64,000 bases of DNA. Source: Pseudoalteromonas gelatinilytica (GTDB lineage Bacteria > Pseudomonadota > Gammaproteobacteria > Enterobacterales > Alteromonadaceae). Shown here piece by piece: positions 63,370 through 64,000 of this stretch. The stretch covers positions 702,525-766,524 of the forward strand of contig NZ_LRRU01000020.1 of assembly GCF_001641615.1 (NCBI RefSeq), given 5' to 3'. Made by a program: the position numbers and the translations under genes. The notes beneath the pieces were generated by a model that saw only the letters and a program-made list of their open reading frames with translations, searched no databases and was not told where the DNA came from. How positions within the stretch are numbered: the stretch's first letter is position 1; the number at the start of each line of letters is the position of its first letter.

Positions 63370-64000
63370 ATGAAATACTCTTTACTTATCGCTGCGTATT
63401 TTCTGTCTTTTTCGTGTGTAGCAACCTCACTGCCAAGCTCTCTATTAAATCAAGTCACTGATCTTGAGAATCAAGGCAAGCTCAGTGAAGCTCTCACTAT
63501 TCTTGAGCAATACAAGGATAAAAATAACACGACATCAGGCCCTGATGTTGCCATGGCACAAGCGCCTCTTTTGCGTAAACAAGGTCATTATAACGAGGCG
63601 ATAGAACTGTTACTGCCATTTCAGAAGCTAGCTAGTCTGAGTAAAAAGGACCAATACCATATTCAAAAAGAGTTGGGGATCAATTATCGTCGCCAAGTAA
63701 AAACAATAGAAGCAAAAAATCATTATATGGCAGCCTTAGCGCTTGCCAACGAGCTTGAAGACAAGAACCTACAAGCACAAAGCCATAGCAATTTAGGTTC
63801 GCTATATGACACACTCAATGATCTTGAACAATCAATGCATCATCAGGTAAAAGCACAAGGTTTATTAGAAAACAGCGATAATTATGAACTGGTTGCCACT
63901 AATTTTTATAACCTAGCAAATCTTGCTCAAAGACTTGATGACCTCTCTCAATCTGAGTACTTCTATAAAAAAGCACTCGAGTTTGATATTAAAACCAAAA
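63370..64000 (+). CDS. Secreted TPR protein, N-terminal part (cut by window edge)
   Basis: The frame from ATG 63370 runs off the right edge after 210 residues. A signal peptide (MKYSLLIAAYFLSFSCVATS) is followed by TPR-like helical pairs, for example QAQSHSNLGSLYDTLNDLEQSMHHQVKAQGLLE and ELVATNFYNLANLAQRLDDLSQSEYFYKKALEF. In Pseudoalteromonas relatives, proteins with such periplasmic TPR domains often continue with a membrane helix and a histidine kinase or GGDEF domain. That part is outside the window, so the output is unknown. The ribosome site is weak. Confidence 0.75.
   Translation, partial: MKYSLLIAAYFLSFSCVATSLPSSLLNQVTDLENQGKLSEALTILEQYKDKNNTTSGPDVAMAQAPLLRKQGHYNEAIELLLPFQKLASLSKKDQYHIQKELGINYRRQVKTIEAKNHYMAALALANELEDKNLQAQSHSNLGSLYDTLNDLEQSMHHQVKAQGLLENSDNYELVATNFYNLANLAQRLDDLSQSEYFYKKALEFDIKTK

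Noticed and set aside
1..64000. CRISPR arrays, tRNA/rRNA genes, insertion sequences, phage attachment sites
   Set aside because: Reading both strands, I saw no regular direct repeats of 25-40 bases with unique spacers, no tRNA T-loop motif in a clover-leaf context, no transposase or integrase, and no prophage genes.

Overview
The window is a 64 kb piece of chromosome from a marine gammaproteobacterium, most likely Pseudoalteromonas or a close Alteromonadales relative. This rests on AT-rich DNA, a housekeeping set that resembles gammaproteobacterial proteins throughout (SbcB, RibB, GreA, CarAB, DapB, LdhA, RecN, NadK), several Na+-linked transporters (SbtA-type, SNF-type, NhaD, NhaC), a large secreted thermolysin-like protease with a GlyGly-CTERM-like tail, and gene clusters such as dapB-carA-carB-greA and hrcA/grpE next to nadK-recN. 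No rRNA, tRNA, CRISPR array, insertion sequence or prophage was seen. The genus is an inference from gene content, not the result of a search.

Layout. 1-11 kb: the start of a GAF-PAS sensor, a 2104-residue M4 metalloprotease, and two diguanylate cyclases flanking a YfcH-type oxidoreductase. 11-15 kb: a LysR regulator divergent from an SbtA-type bicarbonate permease, then small unknown genes, including an overlooked 58-residue ORF built on a duplicated 14-residue motif. 15-20 kb: exonuclease I, a hydroxyisobutyrate-dehydrogenase-like enzyme, glutathione peroxidase overlapping D-lactate dehydrogenase, and a small AT-rich pair of orphan genes. 20-25 kb: an SNF-type transporter, a phosphopantetheinyl transferase, aspartokinase under a lysine riboswitch, and NhaD. 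25-30 kb: the condensin-like operon mksF-mksE-mksB. 30-38 kb: a DUF4136 lipoprotein, a TonB-dependent receptor, an ankyrin protein, a YkgJ-type cysteine-cluster protein, and an RND efflux pair. 38-46 kb: cell-wall genes (YcbB-type L,D-transpeptidase with an M15/MepK-like hydrolase), a serine hydrolase, ribB under an FMN riboswitch, a LysR/nitroreductase pair and an S66 peptidase. 46-52 kb: dapB, carA, carB and greA on the minus strand, with a terminator and a short leader ORF just before carA. 52-57 kb: NhaC, a Tsx-like channel, lipoproteins, an M48 protease and a Bcr/CflA exporter. 57-64 kb: grpE and an HrcA-like gene, both with sigma-32-like promoters, nadK, recN behind two LexA boxes, and the start of a TPR protein.

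How it fits together. Many genes are single units closed by strong intrinsic terminators. Sequence-visible control includes a lysine riboswitch (lysC), an FMN riboswitch (ribB), a probable attenuator with a translated leader (carAB), heat-shock promoters (grpE, hrcA), SOS boxes (recN), and a palindrome over the tsx promoter. Lysine and diaminopimelate synthesis (lysC, dapB) and wall remodelling (YcbB, MepK-like, S66 peptidase) appear repeatedly, but in separate transcription units.

The items most worth a second look are the duplicated-motif microprotein, the carA leader, the 7-bp-periodic repeats that sit between stop codon and terminator at two unrelated genes, the mksFEB operon without a recognisable fourth (nuclease) gene, and the EF-hand-like loop inside the MepK-like active site.
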